A DNA stretch of 58,024 bases from DRVP01 sp964604045 (GTDB lineage Archaea > Thermoproteota > Bathyarchaeia > Bathyarchaeales > Bathycorpusculaceae): the NCBI GenBank assembly GCA_964604045.1, contig CAZRXM010000002.1, positions 1 to 58,024 of the forward strand, given 5' to 3'. This document shows, piece by piece, positions 25,123 through 34,056 of this stretch (position 1 is its first letter; each line of letters opens with the position of its first letter). The position numbers and the translations under genes are program-made. The notes under the pieces were generated by a model that saw only the letters and a list, made by a program, of their open reading frames with translations, did no database searches and had not been told where the DNA came from.

Positions 25123-25778
25123 GCCAGCCCCAACTTATCAAGAAGGGGGCGGAGGCACACCTTTACCTTGCAGAGTGGCAGGGCAGGAAAGCCATATTCA
25201 AGAAGCGTTTGCCAAAGAAGTATAGGCTTCCAGCTCTGGATGAGCGTATAAGAACCTATAGAACAGTTCACGAACCACGGTTGATGTATGAAGCCAAAAA
25301 AGCTGGAGTGCCGACTCCAACGATATTATTCGTCGACGTTAAAAATGCTTTAATAGTGATGGAGCACGTTGATGGCAAACAGCTTAAACAACTGCTGAAC
25401 GAAGTCTCGAGCGATGAAAGAAAACGCTTATGCCGCCGTGTTGGAGAGCTTGTGGGCAGACTACACAAACATGGAATAGTCCACGGCGACCTTACAACTT
25501 CAAACATGATTTACACATGCGACGGCAAAATCTTTTTCGTAGATTTTGGGCTGGGTGAAAAGACAAGGGATGTTGAAGCCATGGGTGTAGACCTCCACCT
25601 TATGAAAAGGGCTTTACAAAGCACCCATTACAAGTTTGCTGAGGAATGCTTCAGAAATGTGATTGAAGGATACTCCAAAATTTGGGACGCTGAAACCGTG
25701 AAAAACGTTTTAGACAAGGTCGAGGAAATAGAGAAGCGAGGACGGTACGTGTCTGAAAGAAAACCAACGAAAGCGTGA
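25110..25778 (+). CDS. bud32: KEOPS subunit Bud32, atypical protein kinase/ATPase
   Basis: A 222-residue small kinase of the piD261 family working with Kae1. It has KKGAEAHLYLAEWQGRKAIFKK, with the P-loop-like segment and catalytic lysine. The catalytic loop is HKHGIVHGDLTTSNMIY and the metal motif is FFVDFGLGEKTRD. The start overlaps kae1 by 13 bp and its stop overlaps the next gene by 4 bp (GTGA). The three genes form a tightly coupled operon. Confidence 0.95.
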   Translation: MDEISQPQLIKKGAEAHLYLAEWQGRKAIFKKRLPKKYRLPALDERIRTYRTVHEPRLMYEAKKAGVPTPTILFVDVKNALIVMEHVDGKQLKQLLNEVSSDERKRLCRRVGELVGRLHKHGIVHGDLTTSNMIYTCDGKIFFVDFGLGEKTRDVEAMGVDLHLMKRALQSTHYKFAEECFRNVIEGYSKIWDAETVKNVLDKVEEIEKRGRYVSERKPTKA

Positions 25779-26377
25779 GCCCGTTGGAGTTCCAACTAAA
25801 GGGGAAGGTCATATTCTTTGCAACAAACAACATCAACAAGTTCAATGAAGCCCGAAAAGTTTTAGGCCGCTACAAGATAGCCGTCGGCATGCTGAAGGTG
25901 AAAACCATGGAAATTCAAAGTGAAAACCTTGAAGAAATCGCAAAAACAAGCGCCATCCACGCTTTTCAACAGTGCCGCCTCCCAATAATAGTTGAAGACG
26001 CCGGACTCTTCATTGACGCCTTAAACGGTTTTCCAGGGCCATATGCCTCATACGTGTATAAAACAATTGGAAACGAAGGTCTTCTGAGACTCATGGAAGA
26101 CGTCGCCAACAGGAAAGCACGCTTTCAATCAGTAGTCGCCTACTTCTCTGAGGAATTAGATGCCCCCATATGCTTTAAGGGAGAAGTTCTTGGAGAAATA
26201 ACAGATAAAACCCGAAAAGGCTGCTCCGGTTTCGGCTTTGACCCAATTTTCAAACCCTTAGACTGCGAAAAAACTTTCGCCGAAATGAGCATAGACGAAA
26301 AAAACAAGTATTCCCATAGAGCTAAAGCCCTCCGGAAATTTGCGAAATGGTATAAAAGCTTAAAAGTTGAGAAATAA
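25775..26377 (+). CDS. XTP/dITP diphosphatase (RdgB/HAM1 family)
   Basis: A 200-residue house-cleaning enzyme that hydrolyses non-canonical purine nucleoside triphosphates. Family motifs are FFATNNINKFNEARKVLG at the N-terminus, VEDAGLFIDALNGFPGPYASYV in the centre, FGFDPIF and a SHRAKALRKF end. It starts at GTG inside the bud32 stop (GTGA). The usual archaeal Kae1-Bud32-HAM1 order is seen here. Downstream begins a long decayed region. Confidence 0.93.
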   Translation: MSPLEFQLKGKVIFFATNNINKFNEARKVLGRYKIAVGMLKVKTMEIQSENLEEIAKTSAIHAFQQCRLPIIVEDAGLFIDALNGFPGPYASYVYKTIGNEGLLRLMEDVANRKARFQSVVAYFSEELDAPICFKGEVLGEITDKTRKGCSGFGFDPIFKPLDCEKTFAEMSIDEKNKYSHRAKALRKFAKWYKSLKVEK

Positions 26378-26401
26378 AGTAAAATTCGCGGAGGCTTCTC
26401 T

Positions 26402-26928
26402 TTGAGCGAAAAACAGGTAAATATTCTAAAGGAGATTGTAATGGCATCAATGAAAAAATTCTCATGGTTTTAGAGAGGCACTATATTTCCTTCGTGACAA
26501 TAGCAACGTTGGGGCTAATAATGATATGAATCATTATGGGAAGCTTGAGTTTCGTGACGCAACCCGAATACAAGTGGATAGTGTTCCCCATACAACTGTT
26601 CGTTTTTCTGGTTCTTCAGTTATAGTTTAAGGGCTGGGCTATGTTTACGTCAAAGGACACTGTTACCTAATAACAAATGAGTGGGTAATAATGTTCAAAA
26701 AGTTCATTGGAATACTTATAAGAAGGTCACTCACGACAAGATAACGGACTTAATTGTTGATCAAGGGTCCATAAGTAGACTCTCAACTATGGTAGGGTTT
26801 CTCCAATAACGATCGGTATGATTATGCCCATGGAAGCGGCAATATTCTCGATTTCCGGCGTCAAAAATCCCTATGAAGTTAGAGATGCCATCGCAAAACT
26901 CGTTAAAGAAGCAAACCTAGAGGTGTAG
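26402..26928 (+). pseudogene. Decayed membrane-anchored PH-domain protein, copy 1
   Basis: GGAGG lies just before a TTG start, but the frame stops after about 24 codons. Reading through frame changes gives KILMVLERHYISFVTIATLG, a membrane helix (PIQLFVFLVLQL), then LITNEWVIMFKKFIGIL, ITIGMIMPMEAAIFSISGVK and a clear C-terminus EVRDAIAKLVKEANLEV, ending at 26928. The order (membrane spans, ITxxRV, SGVxNPxxV) is that of bacterial-type PH (DUF304) membrane proteins. There are several stops and indels. It is non-functional as it stands. Confidence 0.65.
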
Positions 26929-26933
26929 AAGTC

Positions 26934-27246
26934 TGATGGAAGCCATGGCTACCTTGTTTCCGCGATAATAATCGCTGTTTCTTGCATCTTTGTTTTTATG
27001 GCGTTAGTCGGCTACTTTTATGTTAAAGGCCACCTCTATATTTAACCGACAAATGCATCATTCTCATCAGAAAGTTCATCACAGTTTCTGTTAGGGAAAT
27101 TGCTCATAACGAGATAACAGACCTAATTGTTTGCCAGGCCCCCTGCCAGACGGCTTAACTACGGCTCCATAACGTCCCTAAGCCCAGGAGTTAGCGACCC
27201 CTTTAGGGTTGCAAGCGAACTGTTTAATTTAAACCCGTGCTTGTGA
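26934..27246 (+). pseudogene. Decayed PH-domain protein, copy 2 (tandem duplicate)
   Basis: Immediately after copy 1 there is a second, shorter ruin of the same kind. It shows a hydrophobic segment (IIIAVSCIFVFMALVGYFYV), KGHLYI, then in other frames CIILIRKFITVSVREIAHNE and ITDLIVCQGP, matching the FKKFIG...DKITDLIVDQGP part of copy 1. Its end SPGVSDPFRVASELFNLNP matches copy 1's SGVKNPYEVRDAIAKL. The two look like tandem paralogues that both decayed. Together they account for the 26.4-27.25 kb gap. Confidence 0.55.
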
Positions 27247-27325
27247 ATAGCTTAGGCTGAAGGTTTAAATCGAAGGTCTTAAATATCTGTCTACCTTCGC
27301 TCTTACAGAGTTTCGCGTGATAGCC

Positions 27326-27766
27326 ATGCCGAAGAAGGATAAAGGGAAGTCTCACTCAACGAGACCTGTTAGCAAGCGTCCGCCAAGCTGGTGTAAATAC
27401 CAACCTGAAGAAGTGGAGGCTCTAGTTATTAAGTTGGCCAAGGAAGGGCACCCTCCAAGCCGTATCGGCACTATTCTCAGAGACCAATATGCCATCCCGC
27501 TAGTTAAGCCATTAACCGGAAAAAGTATAACGCAGATTTTGAGGGAAGCTGGCCTAGCTCCTGCCATACCTGAGGACCTTGAAAACCTCTTAAAGAAAGC
27601 GACGCGACTTGCAGCCCACCTTGAAAAGCATAGGAAAGATGTGCATAACAAGAGGGCTTTACAGCTTGTTGAGGCTAAGATTCATAGGCTTGCAGAGTAT
27701 TATAAGCAAGAGGGAATATTGCCTCCAGACTGGAAGTACGAGCCTAAGGCAGCGTCAATAGCGTAA
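27326..27766 (+). CDS. rps15: 30S ribosomal protein S15
   Basis: A 146-residue archaeal/eukaryal-type S15 that binds the central domain of small-subunit rRNA. It has the basic N-terminal tail KDKGKSHSTRPVSKRPPSW, then EEVEALVIKLAKEGHPPSRIG, a GLAPAIPEDLENLLKKA linker and the C-terminal EAKIHRLAEYYK helix. The ATG at 27326 is preferred over the GTG nine bases upstream, since GTGAT then lies in ribosome-binding position. It heads the S15-RecJ-Pcc1-SerS-S3Ae series. Confidence 0.94.
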   Translation: MPKKDKGKSHSTRPVSKRPPSWCKYQPEEVEALVIKLAKEGHPPSRIGTILRDQYAIPLVKPLTGKSITQILREAGLAPAIPEDLENLLKKATRLAAHLEKHRKDVHNKRALQLVEAKIHRLAEYYKQEGILPPDWKYEPKAASIA

Positions 27767-27818
27767 AATTCAGAAATAAGTCATCCTCGAACTTTTAAGC
27801 AGGAGCTTTCAATTAACT

Positions 27819-29276
27819 GTGATGGTGATGCTAGACGATAAGCGAGTTGAAGCCTTCTTCGAAAGGGTTTCTAAAGCAGCTGAGAAAATTCGTGAAGCCG
27901 TCGGAAGAAGCGACACGGTTCATGTTTTCTCACATTTAGACGCTGATGGAATAGCTGCTGCAGGCATTATTGGCAAGGCATTGTACAGGCTTGAGGCACG
28001 CTTCCGAATCAGAATCACCCAGTGGGTTGACGAAAGAATTGTGGACGAAATAGCCGGAGAAAAACCTAAAATGGTTATTTTTATAGACCTTGGAAACGAT
28101 TACGCAAACCTGTTGAAACAGAGAACCCCGGAAACCGAGGTTGCTGTACTAGATCATCACCAAATCATAGGTGAAAGCTTTGAGGATTTTTTATGGGTGA
28201 ACCCGCATGTTCACGGCATTGATGGAACAAGGGACGTGAGTAGTGCTGGAGTAGCCTATTTCGTGGCTAAGGCTGTTGACAAGGTAAACATGGATTTGGC
28301 GCCCATTGCTGTGGTGGGAGCGCTCGGAGACTTGCAGGATAAATACGACCAACGGGCGCTTGGCGGCTTAAACGAGTTAATAGTTGAAGAAGCGAAGACT
28401 CAAGGATTATTAAAGGTTGAAAAAGATTTGATGTTCTTTGGAAGGGAAACCCGTCCAATTCATAAGGCTTTAGCATCCACAACAAACCCTTTCATCCCTG
28501 GAATAAGCGGAGACGAGGGCGGAAGCTACGCCTTCCTAGAAAGCCTCGGAATAAAAACGAAGGTTGATGATAAATGGCGGGCTTTGAGGGATTTAAGCGA
28601 TGAAGAAAAAAGAAGGCTGTGCACAGCCCTAGCAGAGTATCTCCTCTCGAAAGGACTTCACTATGAAGTTTCAAATCTAGTTGGGCACGTTTACACTTTA
28701 ACACGGGAAGACGCGTGGACACCCCTCCGTGACGCTAGGGAATTCGCCGTATTGTTAAACGCGGCTGGGCGCATGGACAAGCCCGGAGTAGGCATCGCCG
28801 TATGTATGGGTGACAGGGGAGCCAACTTTGAGGAAGCCAACAAAATCCTCGAAGAGTATAGGCGAACAGTAAACAAATATCTTGAATGGATCGCAAAAGA
28901 GCCAGGGAGGATAAGAGAGTTGGAGAACATATACGTTGTGTACGGTGAAGACTACATAGACGACAAAATAGTCGGCACAATCTCCTCCATCCTATTAACA
29001 TCCCTGCCGAACCCGGAGAAGCCACTAATTGTTTACGCAGACGTGAAGGGAGAAGACATAGCCAAGGTATCCGCAAGGACTGTGGACGCTGTTACCTCTA
29101 AAGGAGTGAACCTCGGAGAAATAATGCAGACCGCCGCTGAAAAATGCCTCGGAAAGGGTGGAGGCCACGATGTAGCAGCTGGAGCTCAAGTTCCAATTGA
29201 AAACATGGAAATCTTCATAAAACTTGTTAACGAACTTGTGGGGAAGAAGTTGGCCGATGGAAAGCTTAGAGGCTGA
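27819..29276 (+). CDS. RecJ-like DHH-family single-strand nuclease (GAN/aRecJ type)
   Basis: A 485-residue DHH phosphoesterase. Metal-binding motifs are VFSHLDADGIAAAG, MVIFIDLGND, AVLDHHQI with the DHH, and GALGDLQDKYDQR. A DHHA1 domain with KCLGKGGGHDVAAGA closes the protein. In archaea, RecJ-like proteins bind the GINS replication complex and digest single-stranded DNA or RNA. The S15-RecJ adjacency recurs in archaea. Start codons GTG 27819, ATG 27822 and ATG 27828 are all possible. The pcc1 gene overlaps its end by 20 bp. Confidence 0.88.
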   Translation: MMVMLDDKRVEAFFERVSKAAEKIREAVGRSDTVHVFSHLDADGIAAAGIIGKALYRLEARFRIRITQWVDERIVDEIAGEKPKMVIFIDLGNDYANLLKQRTPETEVAVLDHHQIIGESFEDFLWVNPHVHGIDGTRDVSSAGVAYFVAKAVDKVNMDLAPIAVVGALGDLQDKYDQRALGGLNELIVEEAKTQGLLKVEKDLMFFGRETRPIHKALASTTNPFIPGISGDEGGSYAFLESLGIKTKVDDKWRALRDLSDEEKRRLCTALAEYLLSKGLHYEVSNLVGHVYTLTREDAWTPLRDAREFAVLLNAAGRMDKPGVGIAVCMGDRGANFEEANKILEEYRRTVNKYLEWIAKEPGRIRELENIYVVYGEDYIDDKIVGTISSILLTSLPNPEKPLIVYADVKGEDIAKVSARTVDAVTSKGVNLGEIMQTAAEKCLGKGGGHDVAAGAQVPIENMEIFIKLVNELVGKKLADGKLRG

Positions 29277-29514
29277 AATCACAATCTTCTACGAGGATGG
29301 GGAATTTGCAAGGGCTATTGCTGAAGCCGTCTCCCCAGACAACGTCAAAGTACCCCCGGGTCTTTACGTGAAAACCGAGAATAGGGGAAAAAGCATATGG
29401 GCATACGTTAAATGTAAAAGAGGGATCAAAACTTTTATTGCTACGGTTGATGATCTGCTTTCCGCAATATCAATGGCGGAGAAAACTCTAAAAGCCGCCC
29501 GGAAACTTGAATAG
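29257..29514 (+). CDS. pcc1: KEOPS subunit Pcc1
   Basis: An 85-residue CTAG/Pcc1-family protein, the dimerisation subunit that carries Kae1-Bud32 onto tRNA. It runs MESLEAEITIFYEDGEFARA, IAEAVSPDN, then YVKCKRGIKTFIATVDDLLSAI with a final helix. This is the usual beta-rich fold with the LLSAI helix. The start at 29257 gives the family length, and the gene overlaps the RecJ stop by 20 bp. Kae1 and Bud32 lie 4 kb upstream on the same strand; Cgi121 was not seen. Confidence 0.85.
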   Translation: MESLEAEITIFYEDGEFARAIAEAVSPDNVKVPPGLYVKTENRGKSIWAYVKCKRGIKTFIATVDDLLSAISMAEKTLKAARKLE

Positions 29515-29559
29515 GAACGTGTTTTATCTCTCTAAGAGGAAAAGGGTTGACAAAAGGAA

Positions 29560-30849
29560 ATGTTGGACATTAAACTTATTAGGGAAAAACCCGATTTCGT
29601 GAGGGAAAACCTAGCCAGGAGAGGAGACCCGGAATACCTTAGGATGTTGGACGAACTCATTGAATGCGATAGGCTTTGGCGCCAAAACTTGACAGGGCTT
29701 AATGAACTACGGCAGAAAAGGAACCAGATAACGGCTGAAATTGCATCGGCGAAGAAGAGGGGGGAAAACGTTGCGCCTCTCATTGCAGAAGCAAAGGCTG
29801 TCGATGAGGAAATAACCAGAATGGAGAAGCTTGTCGCTGACTTAGAGGGAAAAGTGCGAAACTATTTAATGCTTCTGCCAAATCTTCTACATGAATCTGT
29901 TCCAATAGGGAAGGATGAAAACGACAATGTTGTTGTTAAGATTTGGGGAGAACCTCCCAAATTCAGTTTTCCACCTAAAGACCACATCGAGCTTGGTTTA
30001 AGCCTAGACATAATGGACGTCGAAAGGGCTGGAAAAGTCTCTGGAGCCAGGTTTTTCTACCTGAAAAACGAGGGCGTTTTATTGGACATGGCTTTGATAA
30101 ACTTCGCCCTATGGGAACTTGTAAAGAGAGGGTTTAAGCCTGTTGAACCTCCTTTCCTCATGAGGCGCAAACCCTATGAGGGCGTCATAGCCCTCAGCGA
30201 CTTTGAAAACGACCTTTACAAAATCGAGGGCGAAGATCTTTACTTGATTGCAACGTCGGAGCACCCGATGGCGGCCATGTATATGAACGAAATTTTGAAG
30301 GCTGAGGATTTACCCATAAAGTTTGTGGGGATAAGCACAAACTTCAGAAAAGAGGCGGGAGCCCACGGCAAAGATACGAGGGGGATTTTTCGCACTCATC
30401 AGTTCAACAAGGTCGAACAGTTTGTTTTCTGCAAACCAGAAGACTCGTGGAGGATTCACGAGGAACTTTTAAGAAACGCCGAGGAGCTGGTGCAGAAGCT
30501 AGGCCTACCCTACCGCGTCGTGAACGTCTGCACGGGCGATATTGGAAAAGTTGCCGCCAAAAAATACGATATTGAAGCGTGGATGCCAGCCCAAAACGCT
30601 TATAGAGAAATAATCTCATGCAGCAATTGCACGGATTATCAGGCTAGAAGACTTAACATCCGCTATCGGGAAAAAGAGGGAGAGCCTCCGAAAGGCTTCG
30701 TGCACACCTTAAACTCCACAGCTTTAGCCACTGGAAGAACCATAGTGGCTATACTGGAAAACTACCAGCAGGAGGATGGTTCAGTGATAATCCCAGAGGT
30801 TTTGAGAAAGTACATGATGGGTATCGAGAAGATAACGCCGAAAAAGTAA
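29560..30849 (+). CDS. serS: Seryl-tRNA synthetase
   Basis: A 429-residue class II synthetase of the common bacterial/archaeal type, not the rare methanogen type. The N-terminal coiled-coil arm spans about residues 1-110 (LDIKLIREKPDFVRENLARRG through the charged EEITRMEKLVADLE). The motif 2 region is TNFRKEAGAHGKDTRGIFRTHQF, and the motif 3 region is NSTALATGRTIVAILE. Serine-site residues in TSEHPMAA are present. It begins 45 bp after pcc1. Confidence 0.97.
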   Translation: MLDIKLIREKPDFVRENLARRGDPEYLRMLDELIECDRLWRQNLTGLNELRQKRNQITAEIASAKKRGENVAPLIAEAKAVDEEITRMEKLVADLEGKVRNYLMLLPNLLHESVPIGKDENDNVVVKIWGEPPKFSFPPKDHIELGLSLDIMDVERAGKVSGARFFYLKNEGVLLDMALINFALWELVKRGFKPVEPPFLMRRKPYEGVIALSDFENDLYKIEGEDLYLIATSEHPMAAMYMNEILKAEDLPIKFVGISTNFRKEAGAHGKDTRGIFRTHQFNKVEQFVFCKPEDSWRIHEELLRNAEELVQKLGLPYRVVNVCTGDIGKVAAKKYDIEAWMPAQNAYREIISCSNCTDYQARRLNIRYREKEGEPPKGFVHTLNSTALATGRTIVAILENYQQEDGSVIIPEVLRKYMMGIEKITPKK

Positions 30850-30900
30850 AATTTAATACACCAGTGTGAGAATTTTCTCCGCTGTTAACGGAGGACCACC

Positions 30901-31533
30901 TTGTCCACAAAAAAGGTAAGGGATAAATGGCGTAGCAAAGTCTGGTACACTGTACTGGCGCCCCCGTACTTCGGAAACGTTGAAATAGGGTCTATACCAG
31001 CAGATGCGCCTGAAAAACTCGTCGGAAGAGTTCTTGAAGTAACCCTCTACGATATAACTGGAGACTTCTCCCACCAGTACTTGAAACTCTACTTCCAGAT
31101 AACGGGGGTTGATGGAAAAACAGCTGACACGATCTTCAAGGGACACGAGTACTCGAGGGACTACCTGCGAAGCCTTGTGCGTCGAAGGACAACAAAAGTT
31201 GACGGCATATTCAACATTACAACCAAAGATGGGTATAGGGTCCGAGTCGCCGTCTGCGCCTTTACATTAACAAGGATTAATACTTCGCAAGAGACGGCCA
31301 TACGCAAGATTATGGCGAAAATCGTTGAAGAAAAAAGTAAAACTCTAACTTTAGACCAGTTAGCTCAAGAAATGGTTCTCGGAAAAATAGCTTCAGACAT
31401 CTATAACGAGGCAAAGAAAATTGCTCCGCTTCGACATGTGGGCGTTAGAAAATCAAAACTCTTGACACCCATTGTTCAGCTACAGGTTCAAGCACAAGCG
31501 CAAGCACCAATGCCGCAAACTGAGCAAGGCTAG
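30901..31533 (+). CDS. rps3ae: 30S ribosomal protein S3Ae
   Basis: A 210-residue protein of the S3Ae/eS1 family. It has KDKWRSKVWYTVLAPPYFG-like N-terminal sequence (here VRDKWRSKVWYTVLAPPYF), GRVLEVTLYDITGDFSHQYLK, RDYLRSLVRRRTTKVDGIFN and a helical C-terminus that ends in a Gln/Ala-rich tail. It starts at TTG behind a strong GGAGG in 30888-30895. It is the last gene of this cluster; the oxidoreductase operon is convergent with a 4-bp overlap. Confidence 0.94.
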   Translation: MSTKKVRDKWRSKVWYTVLAPPYFGNVEIGSIPADAPEKLVGRVLEVTLYDITGDFSHQYLKLYFQITGVDGKTADTIFKGHEYSRDYLRSLVRRRTTKVDGIFNITTKDGYRVRVAVCAFTLTRINTSQETAIRKIMAKIVEEKSKTLTLDQLAQEMVLGKIASDIYNEAKKIAPLRHVGVRKSKLLTPIVQLQVQAQAQAPMPQTEQG

Positions 31534-32075
31534 CTTTTCAACAAGTTTTTGCCATATTCATAACCCATTTCGAAGGCTTTTAGGTTTAATTCCTCTGCTT
31601 CTTTGGGAACATTTGCCCTTATGGAATTCTTAAAAGCCTCCTTGTCCACGATTCCAGTTATCGCCGCAAACGCTCCAAGCATAACCACGTTTGCAACAAT
31701 TTTCCTTCCAAGAGCCTCAGCCATCCTCGTTGCTGGAACTCTGAAAACCTTCACGCCTTCAATTTTCCGCTCGTTGGGAATCATATCTGGGTCGAGGATT
31801 ATCATTCCTCCCTTCTTCACCGTTTCCGCATACTCGTTATATGCATGCTGCGACATCAAAACCAAAATATCCGGTTCCGTAACCTTTGGAAAATCTATTT
31901 CCTCATCCGAAATTATAACCTCCGACCTGCAAGCTCCCCCTCGGGATTCCGGTCCATAGGATTGGGTTTGCACAGCGTTTTTCCCACCGTAGAGGCATGC
32001 CGCTGCGGCTGTCAAAATCCCGGACTTTATTATTCCCTGCCCGCCGAAGCCTGCGAACCTTATCTCTATACGCAT
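31530..32075 (-). CDS. korC: 2-oxoacid:ferredoxin oxidoreductase, gamma subunit
   Basis: A 181-residue subunit of the four-subunit oxidoreductase. The family features are EIRFAGFGGQGIIKSGILTAAA, the QTQSYGPESRGGACRSEVIISD loop and ILVLMSQHAYNEYAE. It contributes to CoA-dependent cleavage of the 2-oxoacid. It is the last gene of the operon (delta-alpha-beta-gamma), 4 bp after the beta subunit. Assignment to 2-oxoglutarate over branched-chain acids comes from subunit layout and is tentative. Confidence 0.9.
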   Translation of the reverse strand: MRIEIRFAGFGGQGIIKSGILTAAAACLYGGKNAVQTQSYGPESRGGACRSEVIISDEEIDFPKVTEPDILVLMSQHAYNEYAETVKKGGMIILDPDMIPNERKIEGVKVFRVPATRMAEALGRKIVANVVMLGAFAAITGIVDKEAFKNSIRANVPKEAEELNLKAFEMGYEYGKNLLKS

Positions 32076-32079
32076 CTTA

Positions 32080-32916
32080 TCACGGTGCCCCCTTCATAAT
32101 TTGGACTAGTTTGGCATGTAACCTCTCTTCATACGTGGGCTTTTCCACGTCCACGAACTCTCCAACAACAATTCTTTCGGGCGATATTTCCGCCTTCGCG
32201 GGGTCTGAAAAATTCGCTATTACTGAGGCTTTCCTAAACCACTCCATCATTTCAAGCCCCGTTCGCATATTGTTGCGGCGTCCATAAATTTCTGGACACT
32301 GCGACACAACTTCTACAAAAGAGAAGCCTTTCCGCTGAAGCATCTTCTTTATCGATGTTGTCAACATGTGCACATGGAAAGTTGTCCAACGTGCCACGTA
32401 GGTTGCCCCAGAGGCTGCTGCAAGATGAACGAGGTTAAATGGGTGTTCAATGTTGCCATATGGTGTTGTGGTTGTTAGGGCTTCTAGCGGTGTTGTAGGT
32501 CCCACTTGCCCACCAGTCATTCCATAGTTGAAGTTGTTGGCGCAAATCACTTTTATGCCAACATTCCTCCTCGCGGCATGAATAAAATGGTTTCCACCTA
32601 TAGCAAATAGGTCGCCGTCGCCGCTTATTACAACCACTTCCAGCTCCGGTTTGGCGAGTTTAACGCCTGTGGCAAAGGCTATGGAACGGCCATGGGTCGT
32701 GTGGAAAGAATCCACGTTAATATATCCGGCGGATCGCCCTATGCAGCCGATCCCGGACACAACAACAAGCTTGTCTAGGTTTATTTGCAGCTCGTCTAAG
32801 GCGCGCACAAAAGCGTTTAGAATTATTCCGTTGCCGCAGCCCGGACACCAAATGTGGGGGATCATCGCTGTCCTCAAATACTTCGCAAAGGGATGTTCAA
32901 CAACTCCACCCATCAA
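32080..32916 (-). CDS. korB: 2-oxoacid:ferredoxin oxidoreductase, beta subunit (thiamine diphosphate-binding)
   Basis: A 278-residue thiamine-diphosphate subunit. IPHIWCPGCGNGIILNAF carries the cluster cysteines, followed by VVVSGIGCIGRSAGYINVDSFHTTHGR, the ThDP motif VISGDGDLFAIGGNHFIHAARR and INFN-type ending NNFNYGMTGGQ. The separate alpha, beta, gamma and delta genes make this the KorDABC layout. It begins 4 bp inside the end of the alpha gene, so translation is coupled. Confidence 0.94.
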   Translation of the reverse strand: MMGGVVEHPFAKYLRTAMIPHIWCPGCGNGIILNAFVRALDELQINLDKLVVVSGIGCIGRSAGYINVDSFHTTHGRSIAFATGVKLAKPELEVVVISGDGDLFAIGGNHFIHAARRNVGIKVICANNFNYGMTGGQVGPTTPLEALTTTTPYGNIEHPFNLVHLAAASGATYVARWTTFHVHMLTTSIKKMLQRKGFSFVEVVSQCPEIYGRRNNMRTGLEMMEWFRKASVIANFSDPAKAEISPERIVVGEFVDVEKPTYEERLHAKLVQIMKGAP

Positions 32917-34055
32917 CCATACCTCCTTATAGCTTGAAGGATTTCGAGGGGGGTGTGCGGCTCCTCTCCAAGCTTCGAAAGATGGTACACTGGTGTCGTT
33001 TTAGCAGCCCTCTCGACCTCCCGCACCATCTGTCCACAGTTCATTTCCGGAACAATTACTGCCCCAGCTTTCTCAGCAGCCTTAGCCACATGTCTCTCAG
33101 GGAATGGCCAAAGGGTTATCAGCCGAAGAAGACCGGCTTTTATGCCTTGTTCCCTAGCCTTTCTCACAGCGCTTAAAGCCGCTCTGGCGACTATTCCATA
33201 GGCAACTACCACAACTTCCGCATCGTCGAGCATTTCCCCCTCAACACGGGTTATTTTGTCCGCGTTTTTCCTTATTTTGTCGCACAACCTCTGAACAAGC
33301 CTCATCTGAACGTCAGAGTCCTGCGTTCTAGGGTAGCCATACTCGTCGTGGGTTAAACCCGTGGCGTGGAAACGGTACCCTTCGCCGAAACAAGCCATGG
33401 GTGGGACCAAGTCCTCATCTGGCATGAAAGGCATGTATTTGCCGGGCGGGTTTTTTGGCTTCTTACGGTTTACAACTTTCACCTCTTCAGCTGGTGGTAT
33501 AACCACCTTCTCCCACATGTGAGCTACAACTTCGTCAGCCATTAAAAGCGTTGGAACACGGTAAGTTTCAGCCAAGTTGAAAGCCTCAACCGTCAAATCG
33601 AACATTTCTTGAACCGAAGATGGCGATAAAGCTATAATTTCATAGTCCCCGTGGGAACCCCATTTGGCTTGCATAACATCCTGTTGTCCCGGAAGAGTCG
33701 GCTGACCAGTGCTGGGCCCTCCCCGCATAACATCAACAATAACACACGGAGCCTCCGTCATAACAGCCAACCCTATGTTTTCCTGCATCAAACTGAAACC
33801 CGGACCAGACGTCGCCGTCATAGCTTTCAAGCCGGCATAGGAGGCACCTATAACAGCCGCAATGGAGGCTATTTCATCCTCCATTTGGATGTATATCCCA
33901 CCAACCTCAGGCATTCTAGCAGCCATGTGTTCTGCTATCTCTGTTGCCGGTGTTATAGGGTAACCAGCGAAGAAGCGGCAGCCAGCGGCTATTGCGCCCT
34001 CTGCGCATGCGATGTCGCCGCTCATGAAGTGAACGCCGGTTAAGACCTTTTCCAT
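32913..34055 (-). CDS. korA: 2-oxoacid:ferredoxin oxidoreductase, alpha subunit
   Basis: A 380-residue subunit. The N-terminal GVHFMSGDIACAEGAIAAGCRFFAGYPITP is followed by EDEIASIAAVIGASYAGLKA, TATSGPGFSLMQENIGLAV, and MRGGPSTGQPTLPGQQDV. The domain II VVAYGIVARAALSAV region carries CoA contacts. The ATG at 34055 lies one base after the ferredoxin stop with GGGTG just upstream; the longer open frame would overlap the ferredoxin gene. The TGQPT motif is shared by 2-oxoglutarate-type enzymes. Confidence 0.94.
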   Translation of the reverse strand: MEKVLTGVHFMSGDIACAEGAIAAGCRFFAGYPITPATEIAEHMAARMPEVGGIYIQMEDEIASIAAVIGASYAGLKAMTATSGPGFSLMQENIGLAVMTEAPCVIVDVMRGGPSTGQPTLPGQQDVMQAKWGSHGDYEIIALSPSSVQEMFDLTVEAFNLAETYRVPTLLMADEVVAHMWEKVVIPPAEEVKVVNRKKPKNPPGKYMPFMPDEDLVPPMACFGEGYRFHATGLTHDEYGYPRTQDSDVQMRLVQRLCDKIRKNADKITRVEGEMLDDAEVVVVAYGIVARAALSAVRKAREQGIKAGLLRLITLWPFPERHVAKAAEKAGAVIVPEMNCGQMVREVERAAKTTPVYHLSKLGEEPHTPLEILQAIRRYG

Positions 34056-34056
34056 G

